From an uncultured Gammaproteobacteria bacterium (GTDB lineage: Bacteria > Pseudomonadota > Gammaproteobacteria > HK1), in contig OY282378.1 of assembly GCA_958295835.1 (NCBI GenBank), positions 3,931,694 through 3,995,693 on the forward strand: a DNA stretch of 64,000 nucleotides, read 5' to 3'. The notes below the pieces were generated by a model. It had not been told where the DNA came from and did not search any database. It saw only the letters and a program-made list of their open reading frames with translations. Position 1 is the stretch's first letter, and each line of letters starts with the position of its first letter. Positions 17,188 through 24,304 of the stretch are shown one piece after another. A program made the position numbers and the translations under genes.

Positions 17188-18291
17188 ATGAGGTTGACGC
17201 ACTTCGTCATTACGCAGTTCTGCCTGCGCGACCCCCGGCGGCAACGCCGCCGCCCCATGGATCCGTTGGCGCCCCGCAACGTGGACCTGCGTCTCCGCCT
17301 CCTGGAGACGATCTGCCTGCCCGGCCTGCGGTCGCAGACGAATCGGGATTTCACCTGGATCCTGCTCATCGACCGGGCCCTGGGTCCCGAGACCCGGCAG
17401 CGGCTCCAGGCCATGACCCGCGGCATGGACCGCGTCCGGGTCTGCGAGTACCGCGCGGACGTCGAGGAGCGGCCGGAGGCGCTCGGCTGGTTGGTGCCCC
17501 TGTGGGCCGACCCTCCGGGCACCGTCGTGACGACGCTCAATGACGACGACGACGCACTGCCCCGGCGCTACGTGGAGGTCGTCCAGTCCCACGTCCGGGA
17601 TCTCGCCGCCCGGGACCGGCTCCCGCCGTTCAAGGTCATCGGGGCCAGGCGGATCGTCCAGTGGGACATGGTCTTCACGCCCGGCGCGCCGCTCGGATGG
17701 GCCAAGCCGTGGCGAGGGGCGGCCGTGGCCTCGTGCGGGTTTTCGCTGCTGTGCCACCATCCGGCGTTCGCGGTAAACATCCTGTACCTGACCCACAAGT
17801 TCGCGGAGACGTACTGCGACTTCCGGACGCCGGCGCCGGTCGAGCACGTGCGCCGGATTCGGCAGTGGCTTCTGCGGGCGGAACGGGATGCGCGGGCCGG
17901 CCGTCTGGCGGCCGACCCGGAGGCCTTTTTCGACGCGAGCCGCGACGCCGGCGCGGTGGTGATGGCGAACCACGGCGGCAACGTCCAGCAGCGGAGGCTG
18001 AACCACGGGCCCCCGGCGGGGGAGCACGAGGGGCCTGCCCCCTCGAGAAGCCACCGCCGGCGGGTGCAGGGGGCCGCGACGTTCCCGGACGTCGAGATCG
18101 ACTGGCGGGCGGCGCAGCGCCACCGCCGGCACTTTCGTCCCTGGCGCGTGCGGATCAGGCGGCTGGATCACGTCCTGCACAAGATTCCGCACGCCGCGGC
18201 GTGGCGGCTCCGCCGGCTCACCGGTCGCCTGCGTTCGTGGGTCTCCCGAGTGCCGGGGCCGGGAAGCGGCGGGCAGGGAGAGCCGCCATGA
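17188..18291 (+). CDS. PF11316-type putative rhamnosyltransferase, copy 1
   Basis: 367 residues from the ATG at 17188 (MRLTHFVITQFCLRD). The family landmarks are MDPLAPRNVDLRLRLLE, CLPGLRSQTNRDFTWILLID, and TTLNDDDDALPRRYVE, where the Asp run is the likely nucleotide-sugar/metal site. The C-terminal region after about residue 270 is Pro/Gly/Arg-rich, has diverged strongly from the paralogue at 21940-23130 and probably carries an insertion. Its stop overlaps the next start as ATGA. Confidence 0.75.
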   Translation: MRLTHFVITQFCLRDPRRQRRRPMDPLAPRNVDLRLRLLETICLPGLRSQTNRDFTWILLIDRALGPETRQRLQAMTRGMDRVRVCEYRADVEERPEALGWLVPLWADPPGTVVTTLNDDDDALPRRYVEVVQSHVRDLAARDRLPPFKVIGARRIVQWDMVFTPGAPLGWAKPWRGAAVASCGFSLLCHHPAFAVNILYLTHKFAETYCDFRTPAPVEHVRRIRQWLLRAERDARAGRLAADPEAFFDASRDAGAVVMANHGGNVQQRRLNHGPPAGEHEGPAPSRSHRRRVQGAATFPDVEIDWRAAQRHRRHFRPWRVRIRRLDHVLHKIPHAAAWRLRRLTGRLRSWVSRVPGPGSGGQGEPP

Positions 18292-19271
18292 CGGCGCGGG
18301 AACCGCCGAAGGTCTGCCTGGCCACGGCCACCACGGAACGTTTCATGCCGGGCACGCTCGTCCTGATCGGCTCCTTCCTGCGGCGCCATCCCGGGTTCGC
18401 GGGCGACGTCGTGGTCGTCCATGACCGCGGCCTGCCGGAGTCCCTGCGCGAGGTGCTCGCGGCCACCTTCGACGGCGTGCGTTTCCACCCGGTCTCGCCG
18501 GAGCTGGTGGACCGGGCCGAGTACGTACATGCTGCGCTGCCGCAACGCGGCTTCACGCCGGCGCGCTTCTTTGCGCTTGAAGCATTCCGGCTCCGCGGTT
18601 ACCGCAAGGTGCTGTTCTGCGACAGCGACCTGCTGTTTCGAGCCCCGGTGGACTCGCTGTTCGATTCCCCGCAAGCCCTGCTGTGCTGTAGCGACAAGGC
18701 GTATCTGGAGGGCCGCCACCGGGATGCCCTCACCTTTCTGCCCGTGCCGCCGGGCGGCCGGACCGGCGCCGGCGGCGTCCTGGAGCGGACGTTCAACAGC
18801 GGCTTCCTGCTGTTCGACGGGGAGCTTGCGGGTGAGTCCTGCTATACGGACCTGCTGGCCATGGTGTCGCCGGAGACTTGGCCCAGCCCTGACACCGTGC
18901 ATACGGATCAACTCTTGCTGAACCGGTACTTCGCCGGACGGCAGACGCTGATCGGCTCGACGTACAACTTCCTGCTGGCCTCGGCGCGGGACATTCGGGC
19001 GCGGGAGGGCGTGGACGTCGAAAGCGCGCGGGTGCTGCACTACGTCAAGGCGGTCAAACCCTGGTCGCCGGACGCCATGCTGCGCTGGGCGTGGGACCCG
19101 GGGAGTACGCCCGCCGCGTCCGCCTTCAGGTTCTGGTACGACGCCTGGCTGGACGTGCTGGCGCAGGCGCACGTGCGCACTGGCGTTCTGGGGCAGGCGG
19201 GATGGACGTTCGCCAACCGGGCCGTCCCCGCCGATGACGGGGCGAACGTTAGCGCCGGACGGGACGGATGA
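18288..19271 (+). CDS. GT8-like glycosyltransferase, copy 1
   Basis: 327 residues from the ATG at 18288. It opens with VCLATATTERFMPGTLVLIGS and has the metal-binding DxD in KVLFCDSDLLFRAP near residue 105. FNSGFLLFDG and HTDQLLLNRYF follow, and VLHYVKAVKPW lies near the end. These features are typical of family 8 retaining glycosyltransferases. It is translationally coupled to the preceding PF11316 gene and to a tiny ORF downstream, both as ATGA. Confidence 0.78.
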   Translation: MTAREPPKVCLATATTERFMPGTLVLIGSFLRRHPGFAGDVVVVHDRGLPESLREVLAATFDGVRFHPVSPELVDRAEYVHAALPQRGFTPARFFALEAFRLRGYRKVLFCDSDLLFRAPVDSLFDSPQALLCCSDKAYLEGRHRDALTFLPVPPGGRTGAGGVLERTFNSGFLLFDGELAGESCYTDLLAMVSPETWPSPDTVHTDQLLLNRYFAGRQTLIGSTYNFLLASARDIRAREGVDVESARVLHYVKAVKPWSPDAMLRWAWDPGSTPAASAFRFWYDAWLDVLAQAHVRTGVLGQAGWTFANRAVPADDGANVSAGRDG

Positions 19272-19387
19272 GACGCGCCCTGCGCCTGGCCGCCTGGAAC
19301 GTCGGTCTCGCGCTCGCCGCGCTGGTGAACCTGATGACGCCCGGCCTGGAAGAAAGAAGTCAACTTTGTCTGGAACTACTGCAATGA
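19268..19387 (+). CDS. Short ORF coupled to the GT8 gene (39 codons)
   Basis: The ATG overlaps the GT8 stop as ATGA. The product starts MRRALRLAAWNVGLALAALV, a single hydrophobic segment after basic residues, and ends LCLELLQ. It may be the truncated start of a lost membrane protein gene, because the sequence turns distinctly AT-richer about 70 bp into it. I do not recognise a family. Confidence 0.4.
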   Translation: MRRALRLAAWNVGLALAALVNLMTPGLEERSQLCLELLQ

Positions 19388-19530
19388 GCCGGTTGGCTTT
19401 CACCGTCCAATTCAATAGCCTTCGTCCCACTCAAATCGATCCCAACATCGCCCACGGGCTGGTTCAGCCTCACCCGTTTCAGGCTCACTTCCGTATCGGA
19501 TTAGACTCTTGCTGCGGCCGGAGAATAACG

Positions 19531-19710
19531 ATGACTGACGCTGACACCCCTGCAACAATGTCCACGGTCGAAGCTCCCACAAAACGCCCGTGGACGAAGC
19601 CCACCATCCGCGCGCTTCGCATCGTCAGGACAGACACTGGAGAAGATGACGCACTCGATGAAGCTATCGCCGCCGATGACGGAAAGCCGCGTTACGCCCC
19701 CGTCAGCTAA
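19531..19710 (+). CDS. Lasso-type RiPP precursor peptide
   Basis: 59 residues from the ATG at 19531, with GGAGA 7 bp upstream. The leader carries WTKPTI, a good match to the YxxPxL motif bound by lasso B1/RRE proteins, inside KRPWTKPTIRALRIVRTDT. The C-terminal part, GEDDALDEAIAADDGKPRY then APVS, ends in Ser, the residue phosphorylated by HprK-like lasso kinases. If the core starts at Gly37, the ring acceptor could be Asp43 or Glu44 (position 7 or 8). The usual Thr at -2 would then be at -1. Starting at Thr36 puts Thr at -2 but needs an unusual residue 1. The kinase gene begins 33 bp downstream. Confidence 0.65.
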   Translation: MTDADTPATMSTVEAPTKRPWTKPTIRALRIVRTDTGEDDALDEAIAADDGKPRYAPVS

Positions 19711-19743
19711 GTACCTCTGCTACGCCGTCATGGAAGGGGCGGG

Positions 19744-20709
19744 ATGACCTCTCCCGCCGGATGCCGCTTCCCGCGTGACTACGCGGCCTACGGGCTGCGC
19801 GTGCGCTCGCCCGTCCCCCTGCCGTTCGCCCATGGCCGGGAGGACGTGCCGGCGGTGGGGGAGCCGGACGTGGTCGTTCGGCTCGGCGCGACGCCGGCGG
19901 CGTTGCCCGGGCCGGCGGATCGGCGCCGAACGTCCGGCGGCGGTGCGGTATGGGAAGCCACGCCCGGCGCCTTCCTGATCAGCCTGCACGGGGTGGCCCG
20001 CTATCTGGCCACGGGGGGCCGCGACATCCTGGTCGAGCCGCGCGGCGGCGGCGACCGCGAGATCGGCATGTGCCTCGCCGGAACGGTGTGGGCAGCACTG
20101 TTGCTGCATCGTGGCATCGTCCCCTTCCACGCCAGCGCCGCCGAATTCGAGACGGGCGCGGTGCTGTTCCTGGGCCGCTCCGGCGCCGGCAAGTCGTCGC
20201 TGCTCGGCGCGTTGCTGAAACGCGGCCGCGCCATGCTGGCCGATGACGTCGCCGGCGTCGTCCTGGATGCCGGCGGCCGTCCCGTTGCGCTGCCCGCGTA
20301 TCCCCGCCTGCGGTTGTGCGCGGACGTGGTGGATGCGCTGGGCTGGCGGGGGCAGGCGCGGGAGAGGGAGTGGATGCAGCCGGAGAAGTATCGGATGCCG
20401 GTGCCCCGTTTCCGCGCTTCGTCGCTACGCGTATGCGCCCTCTACCTGCTGGCCGGCAGCCACGGGAACGGCATCGAGATCGAGCCGGTGTCGCCGACGT
20501 TGGCGTTCGAGGCGCTTGGGCGGCACACATGGCGCAAGCCGCTGCTGAGCGGGCTGGGGCGCCGGCAGGCGCATTTTCGCGTGGTGGCCGCGACGGCGCA
20601 GCAGGCGCCGGTCGCGCGGGTGGTGCGGCCGGAGCGTTCGCTCCGGCTCGACGCCTTGGCCGATCGCATCGAAGCGCACGTCGAAGAGGCCGCCCGGGCG
20701 ACCGCGTGA
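19744..20709 (+). CDS. HprK-like lasso precursor kinase
   Basis: 321 residues with an HPr-kinase-like P-loop domain. It has PFHAS at residues 127-131, Walker A GRSGAGKSSLLGALL at about 144-158 and LADDVAGVV at about 165-173. The C-terminal GRHTWRKPLLSGLGRRQAHF block follows. Related enzymes in lasso clusters (paeninodin, pseudomycoidin) phosphorylate the C-terminal Ser of the precursor; the adjacent precursor does end in Ser. The 24 bp before the start are a relic of a sulfotransferase 3' end (compare 21588-21613), so this gene once followed a sulfotransferase. A deleted copy lies at 21610-21920. Confidence 0.8.
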   Translation: MTSPAGCRFPRDYAAYGLRVRSPVPLPFAHGREDVPAVGEPDVVVRLGATPAALPGPADRRRTSGGGAVWEATPGAFLISLHGVARYLATGGRDILVEPRGGGDREIGMCLAGTVWAALLLHRGIVPFHASAAEFETGAVLFLGRSGAGKSSLLGALLKRGRAMLADDVAGVVLDAGGRPVALPAYPRLRLCADVVDALGWRGQAREREWMQPEKYRMPVPRFRASSLRVCALYLLAGSHGNGIEIEPVSPTLAFEALGRHTWRKPLLSGLGRRQAHFRVVAATAQQAPVARVVRPERSLRLDALADRIEAHVEEAARATA

Positions 20710-20770
20710 CGCCGGACAACCTTCGCCGAACCGCGGCTCCGCCGGGCAGAACCCCCGGTTCGGATTAGCG

Positions 20771-21613
20771 ATGGCCTTGGCATTGGGCTGCCGCCACGAG
20801 GTGGAGAGCCGCGTCGGCACCCACCTGTTCGGTATCTCGGCGAACAACAGCGGCTCCACCTTCCTCAGGGCAGCGCTGGCGACCAGCCGGGCGACCTGGA
20901 ACCTGGACCGGGAAGGCCAGATGATGCTCGGCTACGTGGTGCCGAACATCCTCTCGCCCCATCCCGCGACCCTGCTCTGGGCTTCCGAACAGCGCTGGAT
21001 CGACCTGGTGACGGACCCGCGCAACTACGACTGGCCGCGCACGCGCAAGGCATGGTACTTCCAGGCCATCGCCCGCGACCCCGATGCGTGCGTGTTCTAC
21101 ACCAAGACCCCGGCGCACCTGCTCTTGGTGGACGAGCTGGTGCGGCATTTCCACAACGCGAAGTTCCTGTTCATGGTGCGCAACCCGTACGCGGTGTGCG
21201 AGGGGATCTGCCGGTTCTACCGGGACGGACGCGCCTACGGCAGGCCGTCGCCACCGCCGCCCGAGAACCTGCCGGAAGCCGCGGCGCGGCACGCCGTCAC
21301 CTGCATGGCGTGGCAGCGCCGCAACCTGGAGGCCCACGGGCATCGCGGCGTCTTCTTCACCTACGAGGCGATGTGCGCCGAGCCGGAGCGGGTGGCGCGG
21401 GACATCCGGGCGCTGGCGCCCGAGCTCGACGACCTGAACCTGCGACAACGCTTGCGGGTGAAGGCGTGGTACCACGAGATGCTCACCGACATGAACGCAC
21501 GGCAGATCGCACGTCTGGGCGCCGAGGACCTCGCCGCGTTCAACCGCGTGTTCCGGCAACATGAAGATGTCCTCGCCCACTTCGGCTACGCCGTCATGGA
21601 AAGAGCGGGATGA
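20771..21613 (+). CDS. PAPS-dependent sulfotransferase, copy 2
   Basis: 280 residues, a clear paralogue of 16296-17120. It has the PAPS loop SANNSGSTFLRAALA and the 3'-phosphate loop FMVRNPYAVCEGICR, plus an identical MLTDMNARQIARLGAE block near the C-terminus. The first 60-100 residues differ most between the copies, which suggests different acceptors. The stop overlaps the ATG of the kinase relic as ATGA, preserving the ancestral order sulfotransferase-kinase. Confidence 0.78.
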   Translation: MALALGCRHEVESRVGTHLFGISANNSGSTFLRAALATSRATWNLDREGQMMLGYVVPNILSPHPATLLWASEQRWIDLVTDPRNYDWPRTRKAWYFQAIARDPDACVFYTKTPAHLLLVDELVRHFHNAKFLFMVRNPYAVCEGICRFYRDGRAYGRPSPPPPENLPEAAARHAVTCMAWQRRNLEAHGHRGVFFTYEAMCAEPERVARDIRALAPELDDLNLRQRLRVKAWYHEMLTDMNARQIARLGAEDLAAFNRVFRQHEDVLAHFGYAVMERAG

Positions 21614-21920
21614 CCTCTCCCCGCCGGATGCCGCTTCCCGCGTGACTACGCGGCCTGCGGGCTGCGCGTATGCGCCCTCTATCTGCTGGCCTCCCATGAC
21701 CGAAGCGGCATTGAAATCGAGACGGTGCGGCCTGTTTCGGCGTTCGAGGCGTTTGCCCGGTACGCTTGGCGCAAGCCGCTGCTGAACGGGCTGGGGCGGC
21801 GGCAGGCGCATTTCCGCGTGGTGGCCGCGATGGCGCAGCAGGCACCGGTCGCGCGGGTGGTGCGGCCGGAGCGTGCGTCCCGGCTCGACCCCCGAAGGAC
21901 CGTATCGAAGCCCACCAGCG
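21610..21920 (+). pseudogene. Internally deleted HprK-like kinase relic
   Basis: The first 60 bp match the start of the intact kinase at 19744 (MTSP... then the reading frame for FPRD YAA). The sequence then jumps directly to the region for RVCALYLL, so about 600 bp including the P-loop is gone and the frame is broken. The remainder reads AFEAFARYAWRKPLLNGLGR, then QAHFRVVAAMAQQAPVARVV, close to the intact C-terminus. It is non-functional and marks a tandem duplication. Confidence 0.85.
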
Positions 21921-21939
21921 GAAGATTGGGGGGTAGCGC

Positions 21940-23130
21940 GTGACGCTGGAGCACTTCGTCATCACGCGGTTCTGCCTGCGTGACCGCTGGCTGCACCGGC
22001 GCACCGCCCTCGCGCCGTTCCGCACCATGGACCCGCTCGCGCCCCGCACCGTCGAGCTGCGCCTGAACCTGCTGGAGACGACCTGCCTGCCCGGTCTGCG
22101 CGCGCAGACGAATCGGGATTTCACCTGGGTGCTGCTCATCGACCACGCACTGGCCCGGGAGGCCCGGCGGCGGTTGCGGGACATGACGCGGAGCATGGAT
22201 CGCGTCCGGTTCGTGGAACACCGCGCGGATGCGCCGCAGCCACTGGAGCGCCTCGGCTGGCTCGGACCGTTGACGACCGGCGCCCCGGCCTACGTCGTCA
22301 CGACGCTCAACGATGACGACGACGCGCTGCCCCGGCGCTGGATCGAGGTGGTGCAATCCCACGCCCGCGGTCTGGCCGCGCAGGATCGACCACCGCCGTT
22401 CATGCTCGCCGGGGCCAGGCGGATCGTCCAATGGGACATGGTCTTCACGCCCGACGCGCCCTTCGGATGGGCCGGGCCGTGGCGCGGGCTGGCGTCCGTG
22501 GCGTCGTGCGGGTTTTCGCTGCTGTGCCGCTGGCCGGCGTTCGACTTCAGCGTCCTCGGCCTGAGCCATGTGTACGCGCACACCTACGGTGACTTCCTGG
22601 AGCCGCCGCCGGACGAGCACGTACGCCTGGTTCGGCAGCGGCTCCTGCAGGCGGCGCGGGATGCGCGGGTGGGCCGTATCCCGATGGGACCCGACACCTT
22701 CTTCGACGCCAGCCACGACGCCGGCGCGGTGGTGATGACGAACCACGGCGGCAACTTCCAGCCGTGGCGGCTGAACCGGGGTTCTCGGCCGGGAGCGCAA
22801 GGCGCCTGCGAGGCCGGCGTGGCCGGGCTGGAGGCGCCGGCTTCGGGGCGCGACCGCACCAGCGATCGCCGCTCGCAAGAAGAGATCCCGGCCCGGCGGG
22901 TGCAGGGCGCCGCCACGTTCCCGGGCGTCTCCATCGACTGGCAGGCCGCGTGGCGCCACCGCCGCCGCTTTCGTCCCTGGCGCGTCCGGGCCAGATTGCT
23001 GGAGCACCGTCTGCATGACGGCCGGGAGGCCGCGGCGCGGCGATTGCGCGGATTGGCGGGCGGCATTCGTTCGTGGCGCCCCTTCCGCGCACCGGGGCCG
23101 GGAAGCGGCACGACGGGAGGGGCGACGTGA
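21940..23130 (+). CDS. PF11316-type putative rhamnosyltransferase, copy 2
   Basis: 396 residues starting at GTG (TLEHFVITRFCLRD). It shares MDPLAPRTVELRLNLLE, CLPGLRAQTNRDFTWVLLID and TTLNDDDDALPRRWIE with copy 1. Between about residues 270 and 320 it has an Ala/Gly/Arg-rich stretch unlike copy 1. It overlaps the following GT8 gene by 4 bp (GTGA), the same coupling as in the first module. Confidence 0.75.
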   Translation: MTLEHFVITRFCLRDRWLHRRTALAPFRTMDPLAPRTVELRLNLLETTCLPGLRAQTNRDFTWVLLIDHALAREARRRLRDMTRSMDRVRFVEHRADAPQPLERLGWLGPLTTGAPAYVVTTLNDDDDALPRRWIEVVQSHARGLAAQDRPPPFMLAGARRIVQWDMVFTPDAPFGWAGPWRGLASVASCGFSLLCRWPAFDFSVLGLSHVYAHTYGDFLEPPPDEHVRLVRQRLLQAARDARVGRIPMGPDTFFDASHDAGAVVMTNHGGNFQPWRLNRGSRPGAQGACEAGVAGLEAPASGRDRTSDRRSQEEIPARRVQGAATFPGVSIDWQAAWRHRRRFRPWRVRARLLEHRLHDGREAAARRLRGLAGGIRSWRPFRAPGPGSGTTGGAT

Positions 23131-24050
23131 CGTCGGGGAAGCCGGTCTGCCTGGCCACGGCCGCCACCGAGCGCTACGTGCCGGGAACCCTCGTCCTGAT
23201 CGATTCCTTCCTGCGGCGCCATCCCGGATTCGACGGGGAGATCGTCGTCATCCACGACGGCCTGTCCGGAGAGGCGCGCGCGGTGCTCGCGGCAACGTCC
23301 GACGCCGTGCGGTTCGCGCCGGTCCCGCCGGCGCTGCGGGAGCGGGCCGAGCGCCTGTGCGCCGCGCTCGCCCCGCTCCCCATGCATCCGGCGCAGTTCT
23401 GGATGTTCGAGGCGTTCCGGCTGGCCGGCGCCGCCAGGCTGCTGTTGTGCGACGGCGACCTGCTGTTCCGCGCGCCGGTCGACGAATTGTTCGATTCGAC
23501 GGAAGAGCTGCTGTGCTGCGGCGATCTGTCCTTCCTCGCCGGCCAGCGGGTGGACGCCGACACCTTCCTCCCCGTCGAGCACGGCGCGGCCCCCGCCCCC
23601 GGCCGATCGCTCCTTCGGAACACCTTCAACAGCGGCTTCCTGTGCATCGACGGCCGGCTGGCCGGCGAGCGCGTGTACGCGGACCTCCTGGCCGCCATGT
23701 CGCCGGCGCTCTGGCGCGGCCTCAAGGCGCCGCTCGGCGAGCAGCCGCTCCTGAACCGGTACTTCGCCGGGCGGCAGACGCTCGTCAGCTCCACCTACAA
23801 CTTCCTGATCCCCGGCGCCGCGGCCATCCGCGCGCGGGAGGGCGTGGATCTGCACCGCGCCAAGGTGCTGCACTTCAACACGCCCGCCAAGCCCTGGCGC
23901 CCGGACGCCATGCTGCGCGGGATCCGGGGCCGCTGGAACCGGCCCGCGGTCACCGCCTTCAGGCTCTGGTACGGGGCCTACGTCGAGGCGCTGACGAACG
24001 CGCGCGTCCGCACCGCGGCCCGGGGATGGGCGGGATGGACCCTGGCTTAG
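23127..24050 (+). CDS. GT8-like glycosyltransferase, copy 2
   Basis: 307 residues from the GTG at 23127, preceded by GGGAGGGG. The paralogous motifs are VCLATAATERYVPGTLVLID, the DxD variant LLLCDGDLLFRAP, FNSGFLCIDG, LLNRYFAGRQTLV and VLHFNTPAKPW. The DxD middle residue is Gly rather than Ser as in copy 1. It is the last plus-strand gene of the lasso locus before the IS insertion. Confidence 0.78.
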   Translation: MTSGKPVCLATAATERYVPGTLVLIDSFLRRHPGFDGEIVVIHDGLSGEARAVLAATSDAVRFAPVPPALRERAERLCAALAPLPMHPAQFWMFEAFRLAGAARLLLCDGDLLFRAPVDELFDSTEELLCCGDLSFLAGQRVDADTFLPVEHGAAPAPGRSLLRNTFNSGFLCIDGRLAGERVYADLLAAMSPALWRGLKAPLGEQPLLNRYFAGRQTLVSSTYNFLIPGAAAIRAREGVDLHRAKVLHFNTPAKPWRPDAMLRGIRGRWNRPAVTAFRLWYGAYVEALTNARVRTAARGWAGWTLA

Positions 24051-24098
24051 GAGCCTGCGCCGCAGAAAGATAGTTCAAGCCCGGCCCGGAACGACGCA

Positions 24099-24126
24099 GT
24101 AGGGGCGACGCATGCGTCGCCCCTAC
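24099..24126. repeat. 28-bp perfect palindrome with GTAG head (REP-like)
   Basis: A perfect inverted repeat whose arms read GTAGGGGCGACGCA and its complement, just downstream of the last GT8 gene. GTAG plus a GC-rich palindrome is the usual form of REP sequences. It could also stop transcription, but there is no T-run. It is the only copy seen in the window. Confidence 0.6.
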
Positions 24127-24304
24127 CGCGGCGCAGACTCCTAGCCCATCTTTACCACTGCGAGCTGCGATTGGATGGGAATTCGCCCCGATTTGGCCGT
24201 TTTTTGCGCGTAACTTGTTGATGTGTCGTCGGAGAGGCTGATGTAGTGCCATAAAATGAATTCGCTCTGTTGCACCACATCCCGCCCGCCGCTACCGTGC
24301 GCCC

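Noticed and set aside
18001..18060. GGGGCCTGCCCCCTC sequence in the first PF11316 gene, similar to the transposase-associated palindromes
   Set aside because: The CCCCCG/CGGGGG stem and the covarying pair are missing, and the surrounding Pro/Gly-rich region is variable between paralogues; it does not fit the element's consensus.
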